From contig NC_083382.1 of assembly GCF_031755915.1 (NCBI RefSeq), forward strand, positions 7,378,001 to 7,442,000: a stretch of 64,000 bases of DNA, written 5' to 3'. The notes beneath the pieces were generated by a model. That model had not been told where the DNA came from and ran no database searches. It worked only from the letters and a program-made list of their open reading frames with translations. Positions 12,001 to 23,529 of this stretch are shown here, in pieces. The DNA comes from Ziziphus jujuba. Lineage: Eukaryota; Streptophyta; Magnoliopsida; Rosales; Rhamnaceae. Position 1 is the first letter of the stretch; every line of letters begins with the position of its first letter. The position numbers were made by a program, and so were the translations under genes.

Positions 12001-12670
12001 TTGTACAGCACATTGGGAAGCTTGCAAAAGACTTTTACGATATCTTAAGGGTACTCTACATAATGGTTTGTTCCTAAAGAAGGCTCCTCTTGATCATTTG
12101 GTTTTTCATGGCTTTTTAAATAGTGATTGGGCAAGTAATTCGGATGATCGACGGTCTTGCAGTGGGTATTGTGTATTTCTTGGTCCAAATCTAGTTAGTT
12201 GGAGTTCTAAGAAACAATCAGTAGTTACCTGTTCTAGTACAGAAGCTGAGTTTCGTGCCTTGGCACTTATTGCCTGTGAACTTAGCTGGTTATCCCATCT
12301 AGCTTCTGAATTGAAACTTACATTATCTCATCCTATTGTCTGGTCAAATAATATTAGTGCAGTAGCACTTGCTTCAAATCCAGTTTTTCATGCTAGAACA
12401 AAACACATAGAGCTTGATATTTACTTTGTTCGTGACAAAGTGCTGAATAAAGAATTGGAAATTTGTTATGTTCCTACAGCTGAGCAGACTGCTGATATCT
12501 TCACAAAAGCTTTAGGAACTGCATGTTTTCTTTTCTTAAGAAACAAGCTTCATGTAGTTGCTGGTACTTAGTTTCTTTCTCTATCTGTCACTTGCTTGAA
12601 GAGAGGGTCATGGAGTGTATTCTGGTTATCAAAGTTGTTCAAGATATCACACTTAGAGAGTGCTCTTCTT

Positions 12671-12679
12671 GAGGGAGGG
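12671..12679 (+). other. Copia polypurine tract
   Basis: GAGGGAGGG directly abuts the 3' LTR (TGTTGGGGTG), as expected for the plus-strand primer. Confidence 0.88.
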
Positions 12680-13038
12680 TGTTGGGGTGTTTTATACAGT
12701 ATCAAATCCATGTCAGACTCCACAACAACAACAACTCCCCATGTCAGCATTCACAATAGACACAGATCTACATCAGCTTTTAATTCAATAACAAACTGTT
12801 TACGTTTTATCTTTAATGTTTGTTTTAGTTAGTTTTGTTTGTTATATTGTTTGACAGCTGTCTTTGTTTCATTGGGGTTTAGTATACAGCATATAAGCTA
12901 GGTATAAAAAGAAGTTAGGCTCTTTGCTTTCGTGTTGTCCTGTTCTTTCTTCTTTACATAATTTTCTCTGTAAACAAACAATGATGAGAGAATAAAATTT
13001 TTCTTTTTTTTTTTATTTTTCTACTTCTTTTCTTAATT
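12680..13038 (+). repeat. 3' LTR of Copia element
   Basis: The partner of 6997-7352, with TATAAAAA at 12903-12910 and a longer T run near its end. It is followed by target duplication GATTG at 13039-13043. Confidence 0.93.
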
Positions 13039-14577
13039 GATTGAATACTGAACTTATTTTCATGGTTCTTTTCCTTAAAAGAATTTCATAAGTTTAAGAT
13101 ATGCCAGATGAGTTGAATTTATTTTAACCACGTATATTGCTCCATCTGCGCTATTCCCTAATTGAAGCAAGTTAAGAGAGCCTTCAGAGCCTCAGCCCCT
13201 ACTATTTACTGAGTAAAATGATAGCTGACTAGCAATCGCCTGGTCATAGATATTGAAGCTAATTGAAGAAGCTAAATCTAAAAACAATTTATTTTCATTG
13301 TTGAAAATTAATTTAATTTCATTGTTGGCATAACTTGGGGTATGTAAAATATTAAATAAAATCAAATATCACTAATTTGTAAAAACATATTGTATCCTAA
13401 AATTCAGAAGCTTAATAATACCAAATACACTACGCCAATAAAGAAGAGAGCGTTGTTAAAATTATTTGGATTTAGTCCTTCGGACTAATGGAGCCAAGGA
13501 ATCCTGAAGCCGCAAAGGGATTCCTCAAGCCATATACAAACATTACAAAACAGACATAGAAAATCTAGGAAATTTATGAGCCAACAACATTTGAAGATTC
13601 ATTATAAAAGACACAAGTAAATCCCACATGATGATCTTTTAGCTTCTTTCTAAATGAGCATGTTTCCAGTATTTTCGGAATATGTTCAACCCTGTATCTA
13701 CAGGTTTAGAATTTTGGGAAATGATACACGCAAAGACGAGAAGATTAGGCGCTTTATGTTTCCTCTTGTGGGAGGGAGGAGTATTTTTGATGATGTATCT
13801 GAACAATTGATCTTCATCGTCTCCGAATTTTGTCCACATTTTATTTCCAAATTGATGCTCTTCAACACTGGTTTCTGCTCCATCTTTCCAGCAAAACAGT
13901 TAGACAGCGCTCAAAAAGAACAAATGGGTATACAGTAGAGAGATTGGTTGAGAAATTTTAGCAGTAGATGTACTTTAAATAGGCAAAGCTTCATGTACAA
14001 CGAGCTAGAAATTTATCAATTATATTAAAATATGGCTATATATGACATCATACATATGTACGTATATGGTATATGTATATATCACTTATTATTGGAATTT
14101 AGTTTTACAAAAATTAGCTTTGTAGAAACTAGTTTTCCATATAGTGTTTGATTGATAATAAGCACTTTAAGATTTGTAATTAAATTAAATTTTGTATTAC
14201 AAATTAAGATATATATATATATATATACTATATAAAATTTTAATAATTATTTTTTAAAATGATCTTTACATACATGAGAACTATTTTTATATCTTTTTTT
14301 TTCAAAAAAAAAAATTTAAGAATTTCTTTCCCTTGGCCAACAATTTTCCATCTTTTACAAATTATTCAAACTTAAAAATGTTTTAGTTTTCTAGATGACA
14401 TAGATTCCACAAACCTTATGAATTATCAAACTGAAAGTAGAAAGAATATGCCAACGCTTATTAATCTGTTCACTGAATCAGTCTACATTAGCAAAAAAGA
14501 TGCTATAAATAGACAAAGTTGACAAGTCCAATGAACTAGAAGTTTATTAATTATATTAACTATATATATATGACATC

Positions 14578-14609
<32 letters not shown>

Positions 14610-15108
14610 GCATCTAGTCATGGACGAACTACATTGAGCCTCCTAATTTTTTTTTAAAAAATATCTATATACATCATATAAAATTAAACATAATATTTAC
14701 TATATAGCTCCCAAAATTGTATCACTTTCCTTTTAAACTTATCACTTTAAAGTTAATTTGTTATCAATTAATTTTTTTTTCCTTGATTAAGTTTATAAAT
14801 TTTTAAATATCTAATATGAGTTATTTTTAGTTATTTTATTTATAAGTTTTGCCTTACTGGTAATAAATTTTTATATATCACATGTTATCTTTTTAAACTA
14901 ATATAATTAATCTAAAGTTTTTATATGTCTCAAGAAAAATTGAAACCAATTCTCCCATCATGATAATATTCTATGAGGTGCGGTTACAAAAAATAAAAAC
15001 AAATAATAATCCATTTTTCATATTCAATGACATTTTTTCTTTCTAATTGTTTATAAATAAGGATATCAGATATGATATGTTTTTGTTTAGTTTATATTTT
15101 AAAGCTTC

Positions 15109-15182
15109 TATAATTTGATGTATAGATCAATATAATTATTTAACAAATAATAAAGAAATATTGATCTATACATCAAATTATA
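15109..15182. repeat. Perfect 25-bp inverted repeat (hairpin)
   Basis: The arms 15109-15133 and 15158-15182 are exact reverse complements (core TTGATGTATAGATCAA) separated by a 24-nt AT-rich loop. It could be the core of a small MITE or simply a palindromic duplication. No target duplication is evident. Confidence 0.8.
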
Positions 15183-15424
15183 TAAAAAAAAATAATAAAA
15201 AAATATTTTTAAATTTGGGTATATATCAGAAAAAAATTAACTTTAATTTAATTATATAGATTTTTGATATTTGAAACAATAAAAAAGTTAAAGATTTGAA
15301 ACAAAAAAATTATATGTAAATTTTGGCCCCCCATATCCATAATCCTGGTTCCATTCTTGCATATATATAATTCTTTTATGATCAGAATTGTCTATGCATG
15401 CGAATTAAAAAAAAAAAACAACGA

Positions 15425-15526
15425 TTTATCATCTTTTCTCTCATATAGATAGGAAAAAGATGATAATATTCTTTGTCTGCATGTGGACAGTTCAAAGTAT
15501 AGAAGATTCAAAATATAAAATTATCC

Positions 15527-15559
<33 letters not shown>

Positions 15560-15711
15560 CAGAACCTTTATTGTTTGTCATCTTTTCTCTCATATAAACA
15601 GGAAAAAAATAATAATATCTCTTGGCTACATTAGTACGGTTCAAAATATAGAATTATCCTATATATTTTATATATAAATATATATATATATATATATGTA
15701 TATATAAATAA
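15425..15711. repeat. Imperfect tandem duplication, unit about 149 bp
   Basis: Two units start near 15425 and 15574. Both contain CATCTTTTCTCTCATATA, a GGAAAAA block, a GTTCAAA-TATAGAA block and TTATCCTATATA, then an (AT)n tail. They have diverged by substitutions and small indels. Confidence 0.75.
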
Positions 15712-16779
15712 AAGAGTGTCCCAAGCGCTGTAATTACAACAAGATGTGAAGACCTATTAAATTTTTTGATGAATCAGCTTCCTTTTTTTTTTTGGTTTTT
15801 TTTTTTTTTAGAATCAATGAATCAGTCTATACGCACGCGGTTGAATTATTCAGAATAAAAAAGTCCGAGCTATGCTAGCAAGACTTGCTCCGCAGTCGAC
15901 GTCCATAAAGTACGTTCTGTTACTCATGTATGTTTGTACTTTGTACTTTCCTTATTCTTTCTTCCTTTTTCACACCATAACTTCAACAACAATCTTAATC
16001 GATAATATTTTTTCAATTAAAATATTTTATCTATATATTTTTTAATAATACAATAATTATTTAATTACTATTTTAAATATAATATTTAGTTACAATTATA
16101 CATATTTAAAAAAATTGTTAATTCAAAAAATTATGCAATTAAAACAAAAATATATGATTATTGTAATATTTTAATTATCTTTTATTATTATAATATATAT
16201 ATATATATATATTGGTTACAGAGAGGCTAAAACCCGTATATTATTGAGAGATTGAAGTGTCAATTCTTTGATTCTAATAATACAAATTTTTTTTTTTATT
16301 TCTCAATTTACGTCGGTTAACTAGTTCCTAACAAAACGGCTTTACCTAACAAAACGGCTTTATTTGTTTTGTTTTTCGTTTTTTGCTTGAAGTAGTATGT
16401 TTAATTTTTTATATATAAAATTTGTAATCGATTTATTTGATGGCCAGATCTTATTTAACAAAAGCCAAATCATATTTTTTCCTAAAAATTTTTTTGGAGA
16501 AAATAAAAAACATATATATATATATATATTTTATTTAACTCTACTTAGGTTACGTAGTATTTTAGTTACTTCAACTATGATATAACAATGATATAACAAT
16601 TGCATTCTCGGTGTATGTTTGTATCTTCCAAAATAAAAATTAGAAACAAGTTAACACTCCTTTATAGAGAATAGGTCGAGATTTGAGAAGGATGACTTAT
16701 TGTGTGGCCTCTTGCGCCTTTCATTTATTGTTTTTCACCCTTTTTTTTTTTTTTTTTTGGGTAATAGTTTTTAAGAATG

Positions 16780-17245
16780 GTAATTTGTTCACCATTCCTC
16801 GATCTCCATGGGGAACGGACCCTAATGGGGCGAGGAATCCCTTATTAAACAGGGAACTGAGACAAGGACAAGGCAAAAACCCCATAATTGGGTCAAGATC
16901 GGGATGGGGATGGTGATCATATTCGTTGTCCCATACTCACCTCGTTTATATATATATTATTAATAAAATATATTTTATATTTTTGTATACTTAAATATCA
17001 TTATATTAGTAATTGTGTGTAGTTTTGATGAATATATATATATATATATATAAAATATTTTTAAAAATATTTAAACTATATTTTTTTATTAACTTTTTTT
17101 AAATAATGAGGAAACGGGGAATTCCCGCCTTATCCATTTTCCTCGCTGAGGAATCGCCATCCTGGGGGTATTTTTCCAAGGTGGGTATGGGGATATTTTT
17201 AGCGGGGGGGTAGGGTACAGGGGAGGCCATCTCAGCCCTGACTCA
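16780..17245 (+). repeat. Unclassified dispersed repeat, copy 1
   Basis: A segment of about 465 bp with G/C-rich ends (ATGGGGAACGGACC; GGAATCGCCATCCTGGGGG) and an AT-rich centre. Its reverse complement aligns along its length with 45715-46180: both share CCCC-rich ends, the block AATTA-TAATATAAT-ATATTTAAGTAT, and GGTGAGTA followed by GGGTTTTTGCC / GAGGTTTTTGCC. No coding capacity or clear LTR is seen. Confidence 0.55.
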
Positions 17246-17674
17246 CATCCTTAATAGTTGTGGGTTGTTTACAGCAAAAAGCTTTGGACAAGGCACCATG
17301 AATATTACAATCTAAACCTTATTATTAGATGTTCTTGGATGATATGAGTGTTACGAGGATAATCAATTTGTTGTTGCATTTATATATGGATTATTCTATA
17401 TTGTATTTGTAAATATTAGCAATTAGGTATTTTGAAATTTGAAAACAATCTCGGGAAAAAAGATTTTGTTGGCCATTACTTAAAGTAAAGTAAGAGAAAT
17501 TAGCAAGGTTTATGATAGGCTTTAAAAAGGCCATGCTAGAGGAAGTAGGATTTGTTAGGTTTTTTGCTGAATGAAGTAGGATTCGTTAGTAATTTACGAC
17601 ATGGCATGCCTTTTCTCCTCACTAACAACCTCTGACTTCTCTTTCCAAGGCAATACCTTTGATTTTTTTGCTTT

Positions 17675-17723
<49 letters not shown>
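17675..17723. repeat. Compound (TA)n(TG)n microsatellite
   Basis: About 16 bp of TA repeats followed by about 32 bp of uninterrupted TG repeats. Confidence 0.95.
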
Positions 17724-17725
<2 letters not shown>

Positions 17726-17829
17726 AAGTGAGGATTACACTTTGAGTGGTAGAGATTGAACTCCTTACTTAGCTTAATGATTTATTTTGTGAAATTTGTT
17801 CTTAAGATGGCTATATATAATATACCACC

Positions 17830-19250
17830 ATTGAGAATGCGAATCAAAATTCCAAATCCATAGGAAATACAAAGAGCATATATGATCTAATTGAAGTGGG
17901 CTACTTTACCTATAACCTATTGATTTTAGGTTGGAATCTCATTTAGATCTTAGCAGGTGGGCTTGGGTAGAGAATGGGTTGATTGCACTCTTATCAAGTG
18001 GTATCAAAGCCAAAAAATATTGTTGGGTAGATGCAAACCAATGAATCGAATGGTAATGAACCACCTGGTGGATCACGATGGAAGAATCATCCATATAGAA
18101 GAAGCCATGCTATGAAACTTTTGGTGATGCAATGAGATGTTATAGCTGCAATAGGAGACCTTTTAACAGGATGGAGATGAAACCAAGCCACAATAAGAGA
18201 TGCAGTGAGGTGCCACAATTGTAGTATGGAGACTTGAGGGTTTAGGCAGAAAGTAGGCTGATTGCACTTTTATCAAGTGGAATCAGAGCCAAAAAAAATT
18301 GTCGAGTGGATGCGGACGGATGAATCAAATGATGATAAGCCCTTTGGTGGACCATAATGGAAGAACCCTCCACATGGAGGAGGCCATGCTATGAAATTGT
18401 TGGTTATGCAGTAGAGTATCATAGCCACAGTAGGAGACCTTTTGACAAGATGGGGACAAAATTATAGCCGTAGTAAAAGATGCGATAAGGTGCAGTGAGG
18501 TGCCATAGTCATAGTAGGGAGACTTAAGCCCACACCATGAAACTCTTGGTGATTCAAGGAAGTGCCATAGTTGCAGTAGGAAATCTTTTGACAAGATGGG
18601 AACGAAACTATAGCAACAATAGGCGAGATGGTGAGGTGCGGACATGCCATAACCATAGTAAGGAGACCTTTTAACACAATGGGACGAACTATAGCCGCAA
18701 AAGAACTCTTAATGGGATGAGAAAGTTGAAGTGTAAAGTTGAGGGAGTGTACCAAAATGGACAAAGGATTGGACATGTGGTGGGCTTGAGCAGAGAGTGG
18801 ACTGGTTGCACTCTTATCGGCAACAAAATGATAAAATTTTGTGTCGACATAGTGGGGTGATAGGGACCTACCTCCATGTAGCCTCTACATGGAGGATCTG
18901 TGCCATGAAACTTCTAGTGATACGGTAGTGAGGTGCCATAGTCATGGTAGGAAATCTTGATGAGATAGGGACGAAAGACATTGTCAAGTTGAGGGGGTAC
19001 TAAAGTGGAAAAAGGGGACTAGATATGTTGTCCTCGGTTCGATAGGGTGATTGTTGGAAACACAAACCAAAGTTACAGAGTGATTATCGGGAATGTAAAC
19101 CAAAGTCTCATTTCGAAAGAAAATACAAATATTATATACCATATAATTCAAGTAGGCTATTCCACTCATATTCATTTAATTTTGGATTGGAACCTCATTT
19201 GGATCTGGACAAACTTGGGTAGGTGGAAGCGTGCCAGTTGCATTCTTCTT
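17830..19250 (+). mobile_element. Non-autonomous LTR-type element with tandem internal units (probable)
   Basis: Two diverged segments, about 17830-17998 and 19075-19250, align as terminal repeats. Both run from AAATACAAA through a GGCTA block and TTTAGGTTGGAATCTCATTT / TTTTGGATTGGAACCTCATTT to a TTGCA-CTCTT end. The first is followed by TGGTATCAAAGCC (17999-18011), a near-match to the Met-tRNA primer-binding site. The interior repeats itself: a second primer-site-like TGGAATCAGAGCC is at 18278-18290, a third LTR-end-like segment is near 18795, and a GGAGACCTTTTGACAAGATGGG-type motif recurs at about 18151, 18431, 18577, 18661 and 18949. No protein domain is seen. Boundaries are approximate and I found no target duplication, so this may be a rearranged LARD or TRIM-like element. 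Confidence 0.5.
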
Positions 19251-19446
19251 GATCACATAATGAAGGCTTTTATTATTATTATTATTAGAATTTTCTTTTA
19301 TCTTATTCCAAGTGTTGAAAAAATCTAGTAAAAAAAAAAAGAAAAGAAAGTTTAAACTTTGGCACACATTTCTCTCTTTAAAAAATGCATGATAAGGTAC
19401 CCATTTGTCTCTTTATGACAGTTTAGTAGCAAGTGACGGCATCTTA

Positions 19447-22400
19447 TGTCAGGATCCGTCTAAGATCCCTCACCAGAACTCTAGACAAACCCTAATTCCA
19501 GGGAAACCCTACCAGACCCTTCAATAAAAAATCTGGCAAAACCTCCATTTAGGGTTGGACTTACCATAAATTTTCTGCACTGAAAACACACTTCTATATA
19601 TACTACCTTATTCCTCCCACCTTATTACAATTTAATTCCACAAATTTGTAGCACTTCAAATGAATAATAGAAAATCAGTGCATAATTAATAAATAAATGT
19701 GCAAGACAGTATACAGAGCTTTACCAAAATATAGTTAAATATGAAGTTTAATACAACAAAAGATAAAATGAATAATACAAGGTAGGGAGCAAAAGAAAGG
19801 AAAGCTTCTTGGACTTTCAGCAACGAACAAAGACGTCGAACTCGCCTTCGGATGATCAACGCCTACTACTTTAGATCTAGGGGAACGGAATTTAAAAACA
19901 TGAGATGCTAATCATCTCAGTGAGTGACCCTAATTATGACACGATAATAATAATAATAATAATAATAATATAACGATAAAATAAACTTGATTAATTAATA
20001 ATAAATAATCAAATAAATAATAAGTAGTTGAAATATTACTTTCTCTCAAAACCCTCACAGTTCACTCAGTTGGAAAAATTTTCCTTTTAAAATATTTTTA
20101 TAAAATCCAATAATTGTACCCCAAAAATCAAGGAATAATTAATTAAATAAGTTATAAATAAAATACATTAAATTAAAGATCTAGAATGTATAATAAGAAA
20201 CAACAATAATTTTAATAACAATTATTAAATTGTACACAAAGTGTCATAAATAAAATAAGCAAAATCATAATAAATTTACACTAAAAATAATCAAGGAAAT
20301 ATTAAATTAAATGGAATGCAATAATTTAGAATGCTCATAAATACAAATATTAATTTAGAAGTCAATATATATATTTAAAATATTTTAAAAATCCAATAAT
20401 TAAATTTAGAATAAGACATCACTAGATAAAATAAATAAAATCATGAATAAACTTGTATTAAAGAAATTTGGCATAAAACAAAAATAAACTCAATATATAA
20501 ATTATAAATTTTATTATTTAAATCATTGAAATAATCAAAGAAACATTGTAATAGGTTTTAAATCTCAATTTAAAATAAATAAAAGAATACAATAAAATTC
20601 ATGTTAAAATTTTGAAATTTAAATAAATAATAGCAACATGGTAAAATAAAATTCTAAAACATCAGTTTAAAATAATTGATAAAAACATGAATAAATACAT
20701 TTTAGAAAATATTAGTTTGAAATAAGCAATAAAACAAAATTAAATACGTTTAATTTTAAATATGATTTTAAAGCATCTTGGTTTGAAATTCGTATCGAGA
20801 AAATAACTTGATGCACCACACTATATACCAGTGATGCCTTATGATACCCAGTGTCCTGAGTACCATCTGACGGGAGGTTAAAAAGAGAAACTTGCATACG
20901 GTCGCTTCGGCATCCTAACAGTATCGCCGCTTAAACCGTCATCTCGACCATGGACGGGGCAACTTATGTGCACCATATAGAACTTGCCTACCCTAGGTCC
21001 GATGGCAACTTACAGGAGACATTATAACTTGTGCGCTCATCCACACATACAGTACAGAACACCAATAATATATGAGTGCATCTAAAACAAATAACTATAT
21101 TATTTTAAAAATAACAATTTTTCCAAAACTCATCATGAGAATTATATCACTTTTCAAATTCACATTCCCACAATTTTTTTTAATATCATCAGCATAAATC
21201 TATGATAATATATAATTTTTTTCCATATTATAAAATCCACCAGATAATATTTCAAGTGCAAAAATATATATTTTGAAAGCACCATAACTTAAACCAATAT
21301 TTTTCTTGAAATCTTTAAAATCAAATCATGCCAAAAATAATATTAAAACCACATGAAATTCATATATTCTTAAAATAATGTAAACGCATTTGTTATGCAC
21401 TATAAAATCAACATCAAACTCAACAATAATTAATTAAAAACCTTAAACCATAATTCTTTTAAAATCCCAAATACATTTTTGGCAACAACACATATATTAA
21501 AACCATCATAAATCAGTATTGTAAACTTAAATGGAAATTTCTTCAAATATTAAGCATATATTAAAATTCACATGAAAGCATTTCTAATTACACAATATTC
21601 CAACAATAAAATTTAACAATTATTAACAAAATTTCATATCCATAAAATTTTTGAAATCAAAATATTTCTTGATGCACAAATAATTATAATTCATTCAATT
21701 TTGGCATCAAAATTCCAAATATAAATTTATTAAATATTCAACACATAAAACATATTCTTCAAATAACCAATTAACACAATATATATATATTTTTTAACAT
21801 CCCAAAATAATTTTGAAGGTGGATCACTTACCTCAAGCACGCAATTATACCAAGATCCTCCATAGGATCAATTCCACAATTCACACGTGCTCCTAAAGCA
21901 TCAACAATATACAAACAGATTAAAATGATATTTTTAATCGAATAAATTATACACAGTTATCTAGAGGATTTAACACAAACGTTAACCAAAATTCACAAAT
22001 AAGGTGCCTATAGAAAGCCAATAAGATGAGGAACACATTTCTAACCTCCATTGACCACAAACCCGTCGGTGGTGGCCGAAATTTGACCGGGAAGCTTCGG
22101 TTGAGCTCCTCCTTCGCCTATCACACAATCCACTTCAAAATTGAACAAATTGAGGCCATTTTTGAGATTAGAGGACCTAAAATAGGGGGGATAGAGTATA
22201 AATTTGGGTTGGGTACGTCCGAAAATGGCAAAATCGTCGAAAATGGAATTTGTGCTGCCACTGGCTTTACCCTCCAATCTGCGCACATCACCGGTCGGCC
22301 AGCCACCAAACTTTGCAGCCGAGCTCCCCGGCGACTGGGCTTCGACGGTGGCCGGCGCATGTAGCCTTCTGGCGGTTGGAAATGGAGAAACCGAGGTGGG

Positions 22401-23064
22401 GCTGAGAGGGAGGAGGAGAGAAGGAAGAAGAAGAAAGAAAAAGCCCCTGGGGCATTTCCCCACGTGGGGGAGAAAAAAACAAAAGAAAAAGAAAAAAAAA
22501 AGAAAATAATAAATATAGAGAAAAAAATATTAAAATAATAATATAATATAAAATAATGTAGTATTTAATCATGGCTGACATGTGGCATTTTTTTTTCCTG
22601 ACACATGACATATTTCATAATGTTACACGTGGCGCAAACTGTTCATACATTTAAAAATAATATAGTATTTGAAAAACTTTGCAGGTCCATAACTTTTCAC
22701 CGAAATGTCCAAATCAAACGTGTCACTAGTCTATGGACTCGTATCAATGAATACTTCACAACCGTACATGAATCAAAGCTCATTTCTACAACAGTAAAAA
22801 GTCAACTCGGCACCCTTGGACAATTTGGACCTCAACTTGTTTTGCCCATAACTTTCAAACTGTAACTCCATTTTCATTGTGCTACTAGTCTACGAAATCG
22901 GGTTGATGCATACTTCGCGACGATGTCTCGGTCAACCTAGAATTCTTGCTGAATCAAAAAGTCAAAGTTGACCCTTCTCAGTCAACAATGGTCAAACCCG
23001 ATCAACTTGATCAACATTGGTCAACTTGAGAAATTTCCAGCATATTTCGGGACGGGGTGTTACA
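19447..23064 (-). mobile_element. Solo LTR, 3.6 kb, probably of a Gypsy element
   Basis: A 3618-bp unit starts TGTCAGGATCC and ends GGGGTGTTACA. It is flanked by the perfect 5-bp direct repeat TCTTA (19442-19446 and 23065-23069). Read on the minus strand it begins TGTAACACCCCGTCCC, a start common in plant Gypsy LTRs, which is why I give that strand. I see no second internal copy of either terminus, no gag-pol and no primer site, so it fits an LTR left by recombination between two LTRs. It includes a long AT-rich tract and a GC-rich patch (22050-22450) that yields spurious ORFs on both strands. Confidence 0.75.
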
Positions 23065-23069
23065 TCTTA

Positions 23070-23342
23070 CCTAAGATATCATTTAGTGTAATCCCATATC
23101 AGCTGTATTCTTTTCAATAATTTATAATATTCATAACATTATTATGACGAAATAATACATGTAAATTCTAGATAAAAAAAAGTGCTACATATTCAATTAT
23201 AAATGAATTTAAAAAAGAGTTACATATTCAATTATGAATGGATTATGATGCCATTTCATTTATATAAAAGGTAACATAAAAAAGTTTTCTCTAATGGTAA
23301 AACCAAAAGAGCAGATTTGAGGTTTTCTTATAAACAAGTTTT
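23070..23342. other. AT-rich spacer between solo LTR and second Copia
   Basis: No gene or motif seen. A short direct repeat (ACATATTCAATTAT) occurs around 23187 and 23222. Confidence 0.6.
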
Positions 23343-23528
23343 TATAAGTGATATATAGAGTTTGACAGAAAGTATTTTATATTATTGATGTGAAATAGTT
23401 ACATATATATACATATTCTACATCGGTTGTAACAAAAGAGATAAATAAATTCTACTTAATAGATATACATACAAATGATAAGTTATACAAAACAAAAGTG
23501 AGATATGAGTGCACAACTACATTATTCT
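23343..23528 (-). repeat. 3' LTR of reverse-strand Copia
   Basis: A repeat of 27770-27934, with approximate edges. It contains TATATATACATATTCTACATCGG, which is missing from the other copy. Confidence 0.75.
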
Positions 23529-23529
23529 G

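Larger units (their letters stand above)
7381..12571 (+). pseudogene. Copia gag-pol, degenerate
   Basis: The reading frame opens at ATG 7381 but meets TAG at 7408, nine codons in. Gag is then open to TAA at 8350, which falls inside the CCHC zinc knuckle (CxxC...GHxxxxC). After the TRIM insertion come the protease (active-site LDRGAT at 9170-9187, where DSG is expected), the pre-integrase HQRLGH box near 9811, integrase with D, D and E positions (YTDLWG, QSDWGGEF, NGKAERKH), reverse transcriptase (YVDDLVITG near 11620) and RNase H (STEAEF, ADIFTKAL), ending at 12571. Further in-frame stops are at 9647, 9848, 10361 and 11984. Frameshifts lie at about 10365-10440 and 11080-11090. Several stops sit where the family has Gln or Trp (CAA/CAG to TAA/TAG, TGG to TAG), which is the pattern of deaminated methylcytosine. 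No functional product is expected. Confidence 0.93.
6997..13038 (+). mobile_element. Ty1/Copia LTR retrotransposon, complete but inactive, with nested TRIM
   Basis: The element is a full Copia structure. It has a 5' LTR (6997-7352), a tRNA-Met primer-binding site directly after it, gag, protease, integrase, reverse transcriptase and RNase H in Copia order, a purine tract, and a 3' LTR (12680-13038). The host duplication is GATTG at 6992-6996 and 13039-13043. The two LTRs differ by about 9 substitutions plus small indels near the 3' end in some 356 bp (roughly 97 percent identity by eye), so the insertion is fairly young. The coding region has several stops, two frameshifts and a 425-bp TRIM insertion, so it cannot make its own proteins. 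Motifs resemble the Ale-type lineage, but that lineage call is inference. Confidence 0.95.
13039..17830. other. AT-rich intergenic region with local duplications
   Basis: I see no convincing gene. The region holds a diverged duplication of about 80 bp (13973-14053 and 14501-14582, sharing the layout AAATAG-CAAAG ... GACATCATA), a perfect inverted repeat at 15109-15182, a tandem duplication at 15425-15711, a 17-bp direct repeat around 16330-16364 (CTAACAAAACGGCTTTA twice), one copy of an unclassified repeat (about 16780-17245) and a compound (TA)n(TG)n microsatellite at 17675-17723. Confidence 0.6.

Noticed and set aside
13639..13883. Minus-strand ORFs with fairly ordinary amino-acid composition (for example FGDDEDQLFRYIIKNT)
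   Set aside because: Two overlapping frames look equally plausible, I recognise no domain, and no supporting exons or splice sites were found nearby.
22026..22509. Several overlapping ORFs on both strands, one with a signal-peptide-like start
   Set aside because: They lie in the GC-rich patch of the 3.6-kb solo LTR. Open frames on both strands come from base composition, not coding.
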